The notes beneath the pieces were generated by a model. It saw nothing but the letters and a program-made list of their open reading frames with translations. It had not been told where the DNA came from and did no database searches. Shown here piece by piece: positions 42,468-53,514 of a DNA stretch of 64,000 nucleotides. The position numbers were made by a program, and so were the translations under genes. The DNA is taken from assembly GCA_033085395.1 (NCBI GenBank), contig JANQBS010000133.1:1-64000 (forward strand), read 5' to 3'. The stretch is from Xanthoparmelia taractica. Taxonomy: Eukaryota; Ascomycota; Lecanoromycetes; Lecanorales; Parmeliaceae. Position 1 is the first letter of the stretch. The number at the start of each line of letters is the position of its first letter.

Positions 42468-44464
42468 TTAAAGGAATTGAACCACAAAAGTCACCTTTCC
42501 TCCACCCCTCACAAAGCCCAAATAGGCTTCTAATTCGTCGTCCTCGTCAATCCCCCAGCCGCTGTCTCCCTCCGCGACGCCCTCAATCTTCCCTACACTT
42601 GCCTTCCCCAGTAGTCCGGATCCATTGAGAGCTAACGTACGAAGATTATTCACACTGTAAGGGGCTTGCAGCTCGCCCAGCCAGACTTTGGGAGCCGAGT
42701 TGAGGTGCGTAAGCTGCGATGTGGCCGATGGGCGGAAAAATACCCTAACAGGGGGGTCGTTTTGAATCGGATTATGATTATTGTGGGGGTTCTGAGGCAG
42801 TGAGCCGGCAGCTTCAAGGAGGGTAGGGTCGATTTGCATGCCGGTAAAGTCGGAAAAGTCATTATATCGAGCGTGAGCAAGAGCTTGGGAGGCAAAGGTT
42901 GTCATGTCGTTCGTAGATGATGGGGTTGAATTGATGTCGACTGTAGGCTGGCTGGACAAAGCACCAGAGAGGAATGCTTGCACGGGAGAATCCGCTGCTT
43001 GGTCTGCTGGATTGATAGCCGGTGGAGGATTGCGTTTCTTGGCAGCAGTGGTGCGAGTGGGCGCTGGAGGTGGTCCCCTCCCTGGAAAGGTTGTTGCTGA
43101 GGTCTTGTTCAAACGTGACGGGTCCTTCTTTGTCTGAAAATCACGATGGCGCTTCTGCACATCACTGGCAATAGACTCGAGAGACCTTAGCTTTGCAGGC
43201 AGATCCGGGTCCGCATCTCCAGCTGCAATGATCTGCTGGAGCCTGGGCGATTCAGCTATCCATTTATTTTTGAGCGCATCCCAGTGCTCCTTGGGCACCT
43301 CGAGCTTGCTCACGAAGTGGTCTCCCTTAAGGATGGCGTCGAATGCAGATCGGATGTCCCTGCCTTCTTGCGGTGTGAGGCCTAGTATATTTTTTGCGTC
43401 AGTGATGGTAATTCGAGTGCCAACAGTACGGATCTTCTTTGTCACATCCATGCATATCAGATCCAACGCCATGGGCTTCTGTGTTTGATTGAGCTCCGTG
43501 GCATCTGTTCCCCAGAAAATAGGCTGCAGATGCTGGAACTGGCTGATGAGCTGCTCCTTGACAGACTTCCACGTCTCCGCGCCACAAAGAGTCTTCTTGA
43601 TGACGTTGTTATTTCGACAGATATCCTCAAAGATATTCCGCATCTCCTGATACAAGTTTCTGTCGAGTCCTAGCTCATTCTTGCTCTCTTCCATAGTCAA
43701 CTCTGACGGATATCGCGGAGGTTGCACAGGGTCTGGCGGGAGACCAGACCACACTTTCGTGCGTCGACGTCGAGTCCCAGCTTTGAGACGCTCCTGGCTC
43801 TCTGCCAACAATCTGGCTTGCCGTGCTTCGCGCTTCGCAATGACTTCGGGTGGCAGGATCGGTCCTGGAGACGGGGTTCGAGTCGGCTCCCCTGCAAAGG
43901 CATCAGGCTCATCTTGGCCATTCTGATCCGCCAACTCTCCCAATGCATCTCTTTTGCGCTTCTTCCTCCTGTCACTTCCATTCCCGTTCCGATTGGGTTC
44001 TCGTAGCAGTAAATTATGGTCTTTTCGTAGCTTGGTGAGCTCGCGCTCTTTGACATCCCATCCTTCACTCCGCAAAATTGACAGCATCTGCTTGTTGGAC
44101 GTGTTGACCTCCCATAGCTCGCGGATTCTGGCAGCCAGGTCCGCACCGCGGTGGGCAGGGTGGTGTTTGGCTGGGAAGCCCCATTCTTTGAAGCGGCATT
44201 GGAAGGCTCGTTTGCTGTGGCACCAATCAGCATGCGCAGCCCTCTTCGCTTCTACAAGAGACGAAGTAGGCTTCGAGTTCGGGAGAGGAGTAGCGAGAGG
44301 TCGCGGAATTATTGAATCGATGGTCGATATGGTCGACTGTACAGCACTCACCTGGGGTTGAAACCCTGGTCGCGATAGAACGCTTGTATCTCTTCCAACC
44401 CTTTATTCTCGGTGATATACATGTTAAAGCAGGTGTCCCTCTTCCCCTCCCAGTTGTACACCAT
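42468..44464 (-). CDS. Clr5-domain protein (fungal DNA/chromatin-associated)
   Basis: Exons 44352-44464 and 42468-44214, 619 residues. The intron (137 bp, GTGAGT..CCACAG, phase 2) joins FYRDQGFNPS to KRAFQCRFKEWGFPAKHHPA. Together they rebuild the Clr5 domain (residues 1-~60): MVYNWEGKRDTCFNMYITEN, a Leu-Glu-Glu-Ile segment, then the basic helix. The domain is named after S. pombe Clr5, implicated in heterochromatin silencing. Most filamentous-fungus copies are uncharacterised. Next come a helical segment with WDVKERELTKLRKDH, a Lys/Arg-rich stretch (DRRKKRKR, a likely nuclear signal), and a larger ordered central region with YPSELTMEESKNELGLDRNL. The C-terminal half is Pro/Ser/Asn-rich with an acidic GWGIDEDDELEAYLGF block. 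Without the intron the main frame would begin MSAVQSTIS and lose half the domain. Its 5' side faces the RIP-mutated block. Confidence 0.75.
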
Positions 44465-44639
44465 CTTGCCAGCGATGTATCTGTTGTGCTTCGAGATACC
44501 TGTTGTGTAGAGAAATGGCGAACGTAATTCGAAAAGCGCCAAGCCTTGGCTAGTCACTCACTCCATTCAAACCTCCAACACATCTAAGTAAGGTAGTATA
44601 AAAGAACTCTGCTAGCGTTTAGCCCCTTTTTCTTTCCTT

Positions 44640-46025
44640 ATTCGTGCGGCTATATGCGGCTATACTCTCTATTATATAAGCTTTTTTATAATCTCTATTA
44701 TCTCTTTTTATATATCGATTAATAGAAATTTTATTAAATTTTTTAGAAATTATTATTAATTAAAACTAATCTTAAAGTATAGAATTTAATAAATTTTTTA
44801 AATATTATAATTAGAAGTTACTAGCGTTAGTATTTAACATATTTTTAAATTAAAAAATTCGAGTAATTCTCGATTATATCTCTAAAGAAAATAAAAAAAA
44901 GTTAACTTTATTATAAATTAAGTTATTAACACTAAAGTCTATATTATAGTCGATATAATATTAATATCTATCGCGTAATCGATATAGCGTTAATAATTAA
45001 TTATTAATCTTTCTTAATAATAATTAAATTTAAATTATTATCTTTATATAGAATTCTCGATCTATATTAATAAATCGAGAATTTAAAATATATACTCTAT
45101 TCTTAAGCTATATTATTAAAACTTAATTCTCTATTTTTTTATTTTTTTATATATTAAAATAGCTTAAAAAGTTTTCTTATTTCTATATTAACTCTAAATA
45201 GAAATTCTTTTTCTTTTTAAAAAATATTATAAGCGCGATTTAATTTATTCTACAATATAAATAAGCGAGAGTTATTACGAAAAGTAATATAAAAAACAAT
45301 ATAGTAAATAGACGATATCGCGTAGTAAAATAATCTATATTTATATTTATATTATTTAGAGAGTAATCTATAACTATAAATAACTATAAATTACTTAGAG
45401 TATTTTATACTATATTATCTATTCTCGGATTAAACTAAGTTACTTTTAATAAAAACATAGTACTATTATAATTTAAATATTAAAATTTTGAAGATAATAA
45501 AGAGAGAGAAAGTAAAGAATTAAAAAAAATTTAATTAAAATAAAAGAAATATGTCACGGTTTTGGTATCTGCTCTCCGAATGCCAAGCCGGTGTGGATCA
45601 ATGTTGCTCCGGAGAAGAGTTTTCAGAGCATTCGTAGCATATTTGAACAATGAAAGCAGTCAATCCCACTACACGTCCATTCGTTCGTGATAAAATAAGA
45701 AACTTAAATATATATATATATATATTTCATTTATTTATTAATATAAAATATATTTAAATTATAATCTATCTTTAGTTAAATTACTAAATAATCTATAAAG
45801 AACTTTATTTATTATTTTAAAGATTATTTTATAGCGAGTTAGAGATTAGTATTTTCTACTTTTAAGAAGAGTACTTAATCTAAAATAGATATAAGAGTAA
45901 AAATATATAAATATTATATAAAAAATAGTATAGCTATATAAGTCTATACTAGCTAGATCGATCCTAGCCGAAGGCCGAAGGCCTGAATAAATTTCTTATC
46001 TCTATAACATATCTCCACAACATAG
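44640..46025. mobile_element. RIP-degenerated transposon relic(s), AT-rich
   Basis: 44640-45550 and 45690-45950 are extremely AT-rich. In roughly 840 bases from 44700 I count about five CpA and one TpG dinucleotides while TpA is everywhere, which is the dinucleotide scar of repeat-induced point mutation (CpA to TpA on both strands). RIP acts on repeated DNA, so the block was probably a transposon. An island of about 130 bases with normal composition (45555-45690) separates two mutated parts, suggesting two insertions or a boundary. The right end reads AACATATCTCCACAACA, reminiscent of a fungal Copia LTR terminus, but I cannot find a matching start. No open reading frame survives. Confidence 0.7.
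45968..45985. repeat. GCCGAAG tandem repeat at edge of RIP block
   Basis: GCCGAAGGCCGAAGGCC, two units of seven bases plus a partial unit, in the last unmutated-looking stretch before the presumed LTR-like end. Confidence 0.7.
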
Positions 46026-46044
46026 CGCCACGCCTCACATCCTA

Positions 46045-46058
46045 CCCCCCCCCCCCCC
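46045..46058. repeat. Poly-C homopolymer
   Basis: A run of 14 C directly beyond the right edge of the RIP-mutated block; its length may be unreliable. Confidence 0.9.
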
Positions 46059-47046
46059 GGCCCAAGATAAAACTACCTACTCATCTGCATTGGCCTTTCT
46101 TCTGCCTTCCAGAGTACCCATCTCGGTTCTATTAAAGTATCGGAAAGACTATTTATTATTCTACTCTCTTGTGCCAGCCATCTTTGCTGCATCCAATTGG
46201 TTCCAAGGTATTATATAAATCGTACAATCATGAGGGCAAGATGCCCGATGTCCGATGCCTGTCACGTTCGCTAAACAGTTTGCGCCAGGGTGATCTCTCT
46301 ACAGAATATTTTGCCTGGCTCGCACACTGATGGACTATCCGTTAAGAGGTCTGGTCTGTTTTTCCAAGGAGCATGAGTTTTGGCAGTGAGGTAGCCTGGA
46401 CCCGAGTCCATGTCTTCTCACAGGGAGGTTTATCTTGGAATCCAACGGCTGGCTACATATAGATCTCCAAATGTGAAATCAGACAATATTCCCATTTTCC
46501 CCAATGCTTGAAAATCGAAAGGGACACCGAGCTTGCATCCGTCCTTTCAGGAACTTCCCTTGGCTTAGAATTCCAATAAAGCATCGAACGTGCATTGGGG
46601 AATGCAAGAGCACGTGTCGCGCATATACTGTCCAATCACAGCATTCTCAAAGATCGGGTCAGGATAGATTGGGAGGAGAGTTATCTTTGATGCGGAAGTG
46701 GCTTCAACAAACGTGGTGTATAGCTATCTGTCGTTGACGGTCCACAATTACTGGTTCAGATGCCTTGGCCCCGCTCACGGTTCGCGTGTTCGGGCCAGGC
46801 TCAGGAAGCCCATGTCTTGCCTAATGTATACAACGTTTTGTTTGTCTTTTTCCTCCTCTTGTATACGGAGAAACGCTAGTGCACAACTCGCATGTGTCTT
46901 GCCAGTGCGCTGCCACTCCTGAATGTCCTTATCTCTGTGTACACATGACAGCGCACTTTTTGCGTGCAGGTTTTGTAGGTCGTATCTTCGTTCTCCCTGT
47001 GATCGTGAATGTGGCTTGGTATAGTGTTGCAAGGCTTGTCTGTGTC

Positions 47047-50000
47047 TCAATATCTAGCCGAGGATGCTTCAGAGTAGAAATCCCAGTCCTCGTAAGGTTT
47101 GGTCACGACCGTGAAAGCAATCTCTTCCATATGGCGACCAACATGTCGAATACGCTCCTCACATTCGGCCTCGGGCAACAATTCTGTGCAGAAAACGCAC
47201 ATTTTGTGAAGTAACGTCTTCCAGTTCTCCAAGTTGGAGTCATTTTCTCCGTGGACACTGAGCTCATGTTCTTGAAAAGCTGATCGTGAGACATATGTCT
47301 CGCTGGCTTCTGAGCAATTGAGAAACGTGCATACGTATGGCCGCAAATCATTCATGACATGTTGCCTCATCATATCCGTCAGCTCACTCATCATATAAGG
47401 GGAGAGTCTCTCTGCTCACTGCCATTCAAGTCGGCGTTTTGCTTGTATAATTTGGCCACAGATATCGCAATTGAACGTCGTTGCTTTACCCAGCTCTACC
47501 GGAGGAGGAGGAAGTGCCGGCGAGCCTGGTGTTTTATAGGCTGTGGGGGTAGAATGCATACTCTCAAAGGTGGGATTCTGTTCTTGTGGATCGAATGCTG
47601 GGCGTCCATGGAGCGAGCTGTTCATACTGGACGAACGCGAGTGCGCCGAAGCAGGTCGCGAACTTTGACTTCCGCCTGTCCAAAAGTCCACGAGTGGAGA
47701 GAGCTCTGGACTTCTCTCAGGCAAATTTGTCCTTCTGTAGAGCTTGATTGTAAATGTCTGGCGGTCGACGTATAAGGCGGGAAAGGGTCTTCATTACCTG
47801 TGAAATTCCATTATCATATCCTTTAACCCTCGCGGTGCCTGTATTCGCCGATTCAGCTTGTCAATGGTTTCGGCGTCTTCGCGCTCTCTCTGGTTGCGGC
47901 GTCCCCAATCATGGTCGGTGGAGTTACGTTTTCTTTTGTTATTGGTAGATTTCGATGCTGCTTTGGTTCCAACAGGTATCTGAAGAAAACTTTGTTCCGT
48001 ACCGAGAGTCATCACCTGATGCGTAGCCCGATCGGGTACATTGCTCGCCGATGTTCCATTCGTGCGTGGTCGGGTCGAATCGTTATTGACCATTGACTCT
48101 CGCTTTTTGTTGCGCAGCCTTTCGGCACGATCATGATTAGCTTGCGCGAGACGGCGCGCAAGATACATGGGTATGGCCGGGTACCGATCCATGATGTTAC
48201 GACAGTAAATCTGGGCGCCAAAGTCCAGGGCCTCGACACGATCAAGTGGTGGATCGTTAGGCTCCGGACTTGGCGCAGTCGTCATGTGGACATTGCGAAA
48301 GAACTTCACCTCCGCAATTTCTTGAGCAAGGATATCGGTCTCCGATTTTACGCGCTCCTGTTGCTTTAGGGCAGTAGTCGTGAATGGAACGGCACTTTGA
48401 TTAAGCCATGCGTCAAGGGGCGATGCGCCACTGTTCCAATCCATAACGCTCAGGAATTCGTTGTTGAATTCCTTAGTTTTGCCTTTCTCACCCGCCTTGG
48501 CTAGACTGTCAACTGCAGCCGCAAATTCGGAAGCATTTCGTTTCGGGGGAAGACTGGCCAATTGGATAGACTCGTCCACTTCGACTGCGTCTGGCGGCTC
48601 CGGCCTGATACCATAAAGTCGCAAGTCTTCGTCGATCTGCTGACGAGCAATGTCATCTCCTGATATATTTATGCGCCTGGAAGCATCATCCAAGTCATTG
48701 GGGTTGGAATAGAAATTGAGGTGGCATGTTGTACTATGTCTCGTCAGTGACCCGGTAGATATATTCGCATGCATGTCATACCAGGTGAATACATTTGAGT
48801 CGCAGTTGCATACAGTACCCATACCTGTACAGTCTGGACGTGGACAGGATCCGGGCTTCCGCTGCAGATGGGACATGATCATTGACATTGTCAACTTGGT
48901 CCCCTGGGAGATAGACCGACTCCAGTGCTCCTTTTTTAAAATCTCCTTGCGATTCTTCGCGTTAATGATATAAAATTGACCTTCAAGGATCTTGCCTTCA
49001 CCAGGCTTGTTCTTGAATTGGGCGCGAAGGAACCCTTCGAAAGGCTAGTGGAGAAGGTTGGCATTCGCAAAGACGGTTGACAGTGTAGGAGGTGTGTACG
49101 CGTACCTCCCATTGACAGAAATACTCATAAGGTAGCTCCCTGTACTCGCCCAACACATTCGTAAATTGAATATTTGAGTCATGCAAAGAAGTCGGCGATC
49201 GCGCAAGGCGCTCCTGTATCTGCAAGACAGCTTGGTACGTACGCCAGTCGGCTTGCATTATACGTTGAAGCAGGTCGCGCATATCGTGGGGAAAGGTACG
49301 GATGAATGCCATGATCTGCTCTGCTAGGGATCGTAAGCTCATCACAGAGGTCTGTGTCTCCTCGACTTTTGACAGAATTGCTCGACAACTGCTGTCCACA
49401 CCTTCCATTTTACTTTCAACGCGCTCGATAGAATCGTGGACCTGATGCAATGTAGCCCGCTGTTCCGCGATCTTCGACATCAGAGTCCCATGCTCTTGTT
49501 TTGTACGTGTGTTGATCAACGAGATGGTTTGCCTGTATACAAGGATGAGCCCTCGGCGACCTATAGAATTTGGGTGTCTTCATTACGAGGCATGCGTAGC
49601 CAGAAGCAAATTGATGCTGATTTGCTTTGCTGCAACCAGAGCCCTGAGTTTCTCCACTTCTGCCCCGAAACCCACAGCCCATCTCGCCTTGCGGCCAGCG
49701 CCGCGGTAACCCGTCCGGTCTGCCCATGGTCCTAACGAGGATTCATATTTCTCTAATTTGGTCATAAAGTCTCGGAGAGGCAGCTGGCAGGCAAGAGCCA
49801 TGCCACGGATAGCGTTCACATGGCTCAGGTTGTCCTCCGTGGGCTCTAACGCTTGTAGATGTTGCAGAGCATGCTTGAGACCCTTCAGCTCGACAACTGC
49901 AGCTTGGTACTCCGAGGATGCCCCACCCGTCTCTTTCAGTGCCTTGATTATCTTCCTCACGAGGTCTATTGTATGCCAGGTAGTCAGTCGCGTCCAACAC

Positions 50001-50073
50001 AATGATGATGCTGGATCCACTCACTGATCCCACTGATGAAATCACCAACGGAGAAGCCAAAGGCAGGCGTCAT
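47047..50073 (-). CDS. Fungal protein with NLR-type N-terminal helical domain, ubiquitin-like-domain-like centre and Cys/His C-terminus
   Basis: Seven exons: 50025-50073, 49587-49965, 49106-49532, 48782-49044, 47798-48733, 47420-47734 and 47047-47365, 895 residues. The start MTPAFGFSVGDFISG and the following helical region (LVRKIIKALKETGGASSEYQ, LQHLQALEPTED) match the N-terminal domain found on many fungal NLR/STAND-type and related proteins. A coiled-coil (residues ~145-230) leads to RELPYEYFCQWE, spliced to PFEGFLRAQFKNKPGEGKIL and HWSRSISQGTKLTMSMIM. This resembles the fungal ubiquitin-like domain ULD_2 that often follows such N-termini. A cysteine cluster comes next (CPRPDCTG..CNC..CTTC). 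The C-terminus has CDICGQ, YVCTFLNC and C/H-rich HELSVHGEN and RHVGRHMEEIAF, like fungal zinc-finger tails. There is no NACHT or kinase domain. All introns (48-63 bp) close the frame; the 48-bp one (48734-48781) has no stop. Confidence 0.72.
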
Positions 50074-50691
50074 CCTGGAGCTGGGTTTTTGAGGTGCCTA
50101 TTGTCTGTCCACAGTCTCATAAACACGTCTGCTCGACAGAGACCTGAGAGTATTGCGGGCAGCATTGCCACGATCTCGAGCCTCTCCTCTGCAGCCTGCG
50201 GTGGAGGCGTGGTGCAATGGGGCTCATGCAGCCCCACGCAATGGAAGGGATGACGCGGGTGACATGGCTTAGGCGAGGCGGGTGCGGGGGGGATGCCCGG
50301 ACAGCCGGGACAGGTCAACCCTAAAAGCCTGAACCTATAGGCATTCTAGTCTCTTTCACCTTCTACATTGATATCGAGGCCCCAATGTCCTTTTCAAGTC
50401 TGGTACGTAGCATGAGGTTTGATGGGGCTAGAGACTGCGTGCTTGGATACGGAAATCTGCGTAAGACTTGCATTGATATCCAACGTCTCCCATAACTGTT
50501 TATAATCCCTATAAGTAAGTAAAACATGAACGACGAAGAGCCTGGTATCATCCTCCTAGCCTTTGATCCAACGCCGCCGCTGAAAAAGTTCGAACCGTAG
50601 ACACCAGAGTAGAAAGAAAAAAAGAAGAGCCCCTTGCACCAAATGCATTCCACAATCACCAGCACCATCTGAGCCAAAAAAGAGGTCCCCC
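50074..50691. other. Intergenic region
   Basis: 618 bases between two minus-strand genes. Its only notable item is a perfect 7-bp hairpin at 50218-50236 (TGGGGCT / AGCCCCA, loop of five). Confidence 0.55.
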
Positions 50692-52179
50692 TCAACTCGA
50701 CGACCTCGACATCTTCCTCTTCAACCGCAACCACATCGTCTTGAACCGGAACCAAAATAGCGTCCACTGACTGTGCACCGCTTTGCCCGCCTTGCCCGCC
50801 GACTCGGCCGTATCCCCCCTCTTCCGTCCACTCGGCTGCTGAGCTCCCACGGGGAACTCCTGAGGCAGTGTCTGCAACGAGGGAAAGCTTTCATGCGTAT
50901 CGCCAGCGGTCATGAAACTCGACTTCTCGCTCGCGGCGTTGCTCTTTGCTCGCTTCCGTTCTCGCTTTTCCGACGTCCGTCGCTCGTCTTCCTCTTTCTT
51001 TTCCCGTCGTCGGGCTTCTTTTTCCTGCGCACGGGCTTCGGCTTGCTGGTATTTTAGGTCCTTGGCCGCTTCTCGTTGGTTGAACTCCTGGCGCTTCATC
51101 TCTACGATTGCCTTTTGGGCGGCTGGGTCAAGGTCTGCGGGGTTCGAACGACTGCGCATGCGGAAGGCGCTTTCGAGTGATGACCTTCCGGCTGGACTCA
51201 CCATGTCTGATGGTGTGATGGTGTCGGTGTTGAAGCGGAGTGAGGACGGTGTGCCTGGGAGGTTTGTTTGGGAAGGGCTTGTCAAGCGTGCCGATGAACT
51301 GGTGCGGATATGAAGAGGCGTGGGTCGTCGTGATGATGGTAGTGGGGCATACGGCGTCCCGACAGTATTTGGTGATGAGCGTGAATGTGAATCGAAGTAA
51401 GGTGCTTCGATAGAATTGTTGATCGAAGTATGGACGGTTGGCGACTCACTCTCGAGTGATGTTTTGTATGAGCTTGCTATGGGTGGCGTGTATGGTCGAG
51501 GAGTCTGTCGCATGGGATGCACATACTGTGTGCCGTAGCGATGGTTGCTTGTTGTGGTGGTGGACGAAAGTTGTGATGCCGCGCTTGTTGTGCGGTTATG
51601 GTATCCTCCTCTTCGACCGTGCCCTGCATCCGGGGCACCACCGATCTCCGACGATGCGTATACTCCTAGTCCTTCATTTTCTGCAGCTGACCGAGACAGA
51701 TCAATTGACATTTGCTCCTGCGAAGAGAATTTACGCAGAAGCGGTTTTATTTTCACTTTGCTGCTCTTGCGCTCTTTTGTTTCAGGCGCCGAGTATAGAT
51801 TTGCGTGCGCACTGGCAGGAACGACGGGGCTCGCGGTCTGAAGTAGGTAGTCGGGGACGAAGGTGGGGGAAATAGGACTCTGCGTGGAAGCCGAATTTCC
51901 TCGTCGGTGAAGCTTGGCATGATTTGTCCTCGCGGCAGCCAAGGCGCCGTGACTTGGTGAAGATTTGATCTTTGGCAGGTTCTGCTTCTGGGACCTTTTG
52001 GAAGGCTTATGCAACAGACGAGGTGGATTCATTGACTGCCCCACAGCGTATGCTGATGATGATGGGTAGGAACTATCCGTGGAGATTTTCCACGCCCGGT
52101 CGCCAGATAAAGATGTCTGAGAGGACATGCTGCTCCCCATATGCTGATATGGCAGCGATTCATCGAATGGTCTTGCCAT
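50692..52179 (-). CDS. Basic Ser-rich fungal protein of unknown function
   Basis: A single exon of 495 residues starting at the ATG MARPFDESLPYQHMGSSMSS. Most of it is Ser/Thr/Pro/Arg-rich and disordered. Lys-rich patches are SKVKIKPLLRKFSSQEQMSI and a long Glu/Arg/Lys helix (residues ~355-415, QREAAKDLKYQQAEARAQEK, EARRREKKEEDERR) that is probably a coiled-coil or single alpha-helix. The very end is distinctive: HSQWTLFWFRFKTMWLRLKR followed by KMSRSSS, an aromatic and basic amphipathic segment that could touch membrane. Because the two ends look conserved in type while the middle does not, it is likely a real protein, but I do not recognise the family and give no function. Confidence 0.65.
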   Translation of the reverse strand: MARPFDESLPYQHMGSSMSSQTSLSGDRAWKISTDSSYPSSSAYAVGQSMNPPRLLHKPSKRSQKQNLPKIKSSPSHGALAAARTNHAKLHRRGNSASTQSPISPTFVPDYLLQTASPVVPASAHANLYSAPETKERKSSKVKIKPLLRKFSSQEQMSIDLSRSAAENEGLGVYASSEIGGAPDAGHGRRGGYHNRTTSAASQLSSTTTTSNHRYGTQYVHPMRQTPRPYTPPIASSYKTSLESESPTVHTSINNSIEAPYFDSHSRSSPNTVGTPYAPLPSSRRPTPLHIRTSSSARLTSPSQTNLPGTPSSLRFNTDTITPSDMVSPAGRSSLESAFRMRSRSNPADLDPAAQKAIVEMKRQEFNQREAAKDLKYQQAEARAQEKEARRREKKEEDERRTSEKRERKRAKSNAASEKSSFMTAGDTHESFPSLQTLPQEFPVGAQQPSGRKRGDTAESAGKAGKAVHSQWTLFWFRFKTMWLRLKRKMSRSSS

Positions 52180-53514
52180 GTTGTGGCTTCACAGGATTGT
52201 TTGGCCTGGGGTGTTAGGAAACCGCGTTGGAATGGCGTGAATTGCTACTACCGTCGCATCTTGTCCGCGAGATGTTATTGGAGAGATAGAGAAGGAGAGA
52301 AGGCTATCGGCCTTCTGGACAGGCTTGAGAGAAGCTGTCAGTAGCTGCAAATGTTGGGTGGTGCAGTTGGTCTCCTCATGGATGAAACAGCTGGGAGCGG
52401 GATAGGCGGAGATCGGAGAATTTAGGGGGTTTGCGATGGCTTATGGCTTATGGCTTGGGTTGGTGTCGTCAGTGAGGGGAAAGGGTATGAATCAGTAAGG
52501 TATGCCAGAATATGAAGAATGAAGAAGAAGCTCGATATATAAATGCCTTGAAGATATTATCCATCTAATATGCTCAGAATAATCACAATAAAAGAATTGA
52601 ATATATACAAAATATTATGGTGATGCCCATATACTTCGGCGGAAGGCGAAGTAGACTCCGTTTTGTTATCGTTTTGTTTTTCCTTCTCCGTCTCCACGCC
52701 AAAATCTGACTACGCTCGCACCGCCACATCGCCACAGCCCTCCCGCCGGGCCAGACCGAAAAAGTAGAGTCCATCCCGAGGCATCCGTTGCGCCAACTAT
52801 ATCTCCCATCCCCAGCATTTTTTATAAACAACCAATAAACCCCAGACTGTCTGCGCCTCGGCTGCGCTGATGTGTCTGTGTACGACGCAGCTGAAATTTG
52901 TACGAAAGTACGAAACCTAACGTGGCTTAGATGTCAATATCACATCATTGGTGGGAATTGACAAGGAGTGTGGAGGACTCTCTTTCCCACCGAAACCTTC
53001 TCGACATGCTGCGCATACTTGCTCGACGCAAAAGCCCAGTGGATTTGAATATTCAGTGTACTCTCGGATGTTATTATCGAGGAAGGATATGTTGCGATAG
53101 ATGGTATCAAAGCCTGTTCTTTGGTCTTTCGCCGGGCTCCAGATTGAAGGCTCCAGTGTAAAGTATATCTGTGAATGGTACTGCCACTGGATTAATGAGC
53201 CACTAGGGACTGGGTAGTGACGTATCTACAGGCTCCACAATCAAGACCATCATCATCTTAGACCATCGACGCCTAGGACTACCGATGGCTTCTTGGCACA
53301 CTTGGCACTGTTTCCCAGGGCAGTCATCCTGTTTCCCCTCGTCCTTGGCCCACGCTCATGTAAAAGCGGCAGGCCGTGAGCTCTGAACAACAACTCGCGA
53401 CACTGTAGTCGCAGGAGCGACCCCTTTAGCGCTTGTGGTGGGCTTCTCAATTAGAGATTCTACTGGCAGCGTGCTGGCGACTAGTGCAGGTGAAGGAGAT
53501 GCGGAAGCTTTGGG
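52180..53514. other. Gene-poor region, nothing supported
   Basis: 1,335 bases. A mildly AT-rich stretch lies at 52530-52620. From about 53250 to 53514 the minus strand still reads as a Ser/Ala/Pro/Thr-rich tail in the frame of the GH45 pseudogene, so part of that relic may extend here. Confidence 0.5.

Larger units (their letters stand above)
44465..47046. other. Gene-free region containing the RIP-mutated relic
   Basis: 2,582 bases. 44600-46020 is the AT-rich relic described separately. A run of 14 C lies at 46045-46058. From 46060 to 47046 composition is normal but open frames are short and unrecognised. Confidence 0.65.

Noticed and set aside
44600..46060. AT-rich block as centromere or mitochondrial insertion
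   Set aside because: The selective loss of CpA/TpG with retained CpG/TCGA motifs fits RIP; it is short and contains no mitochondrial gene or tRNA.
53250..53450. A separate C-terminal carbohydrate-binding module for the GH45 relic
   Set aside because: The Ser/Ala/Pro-rich tail can be read, but no CBM1 cysteine/aromatic pattern is visible and stops interrupt it.
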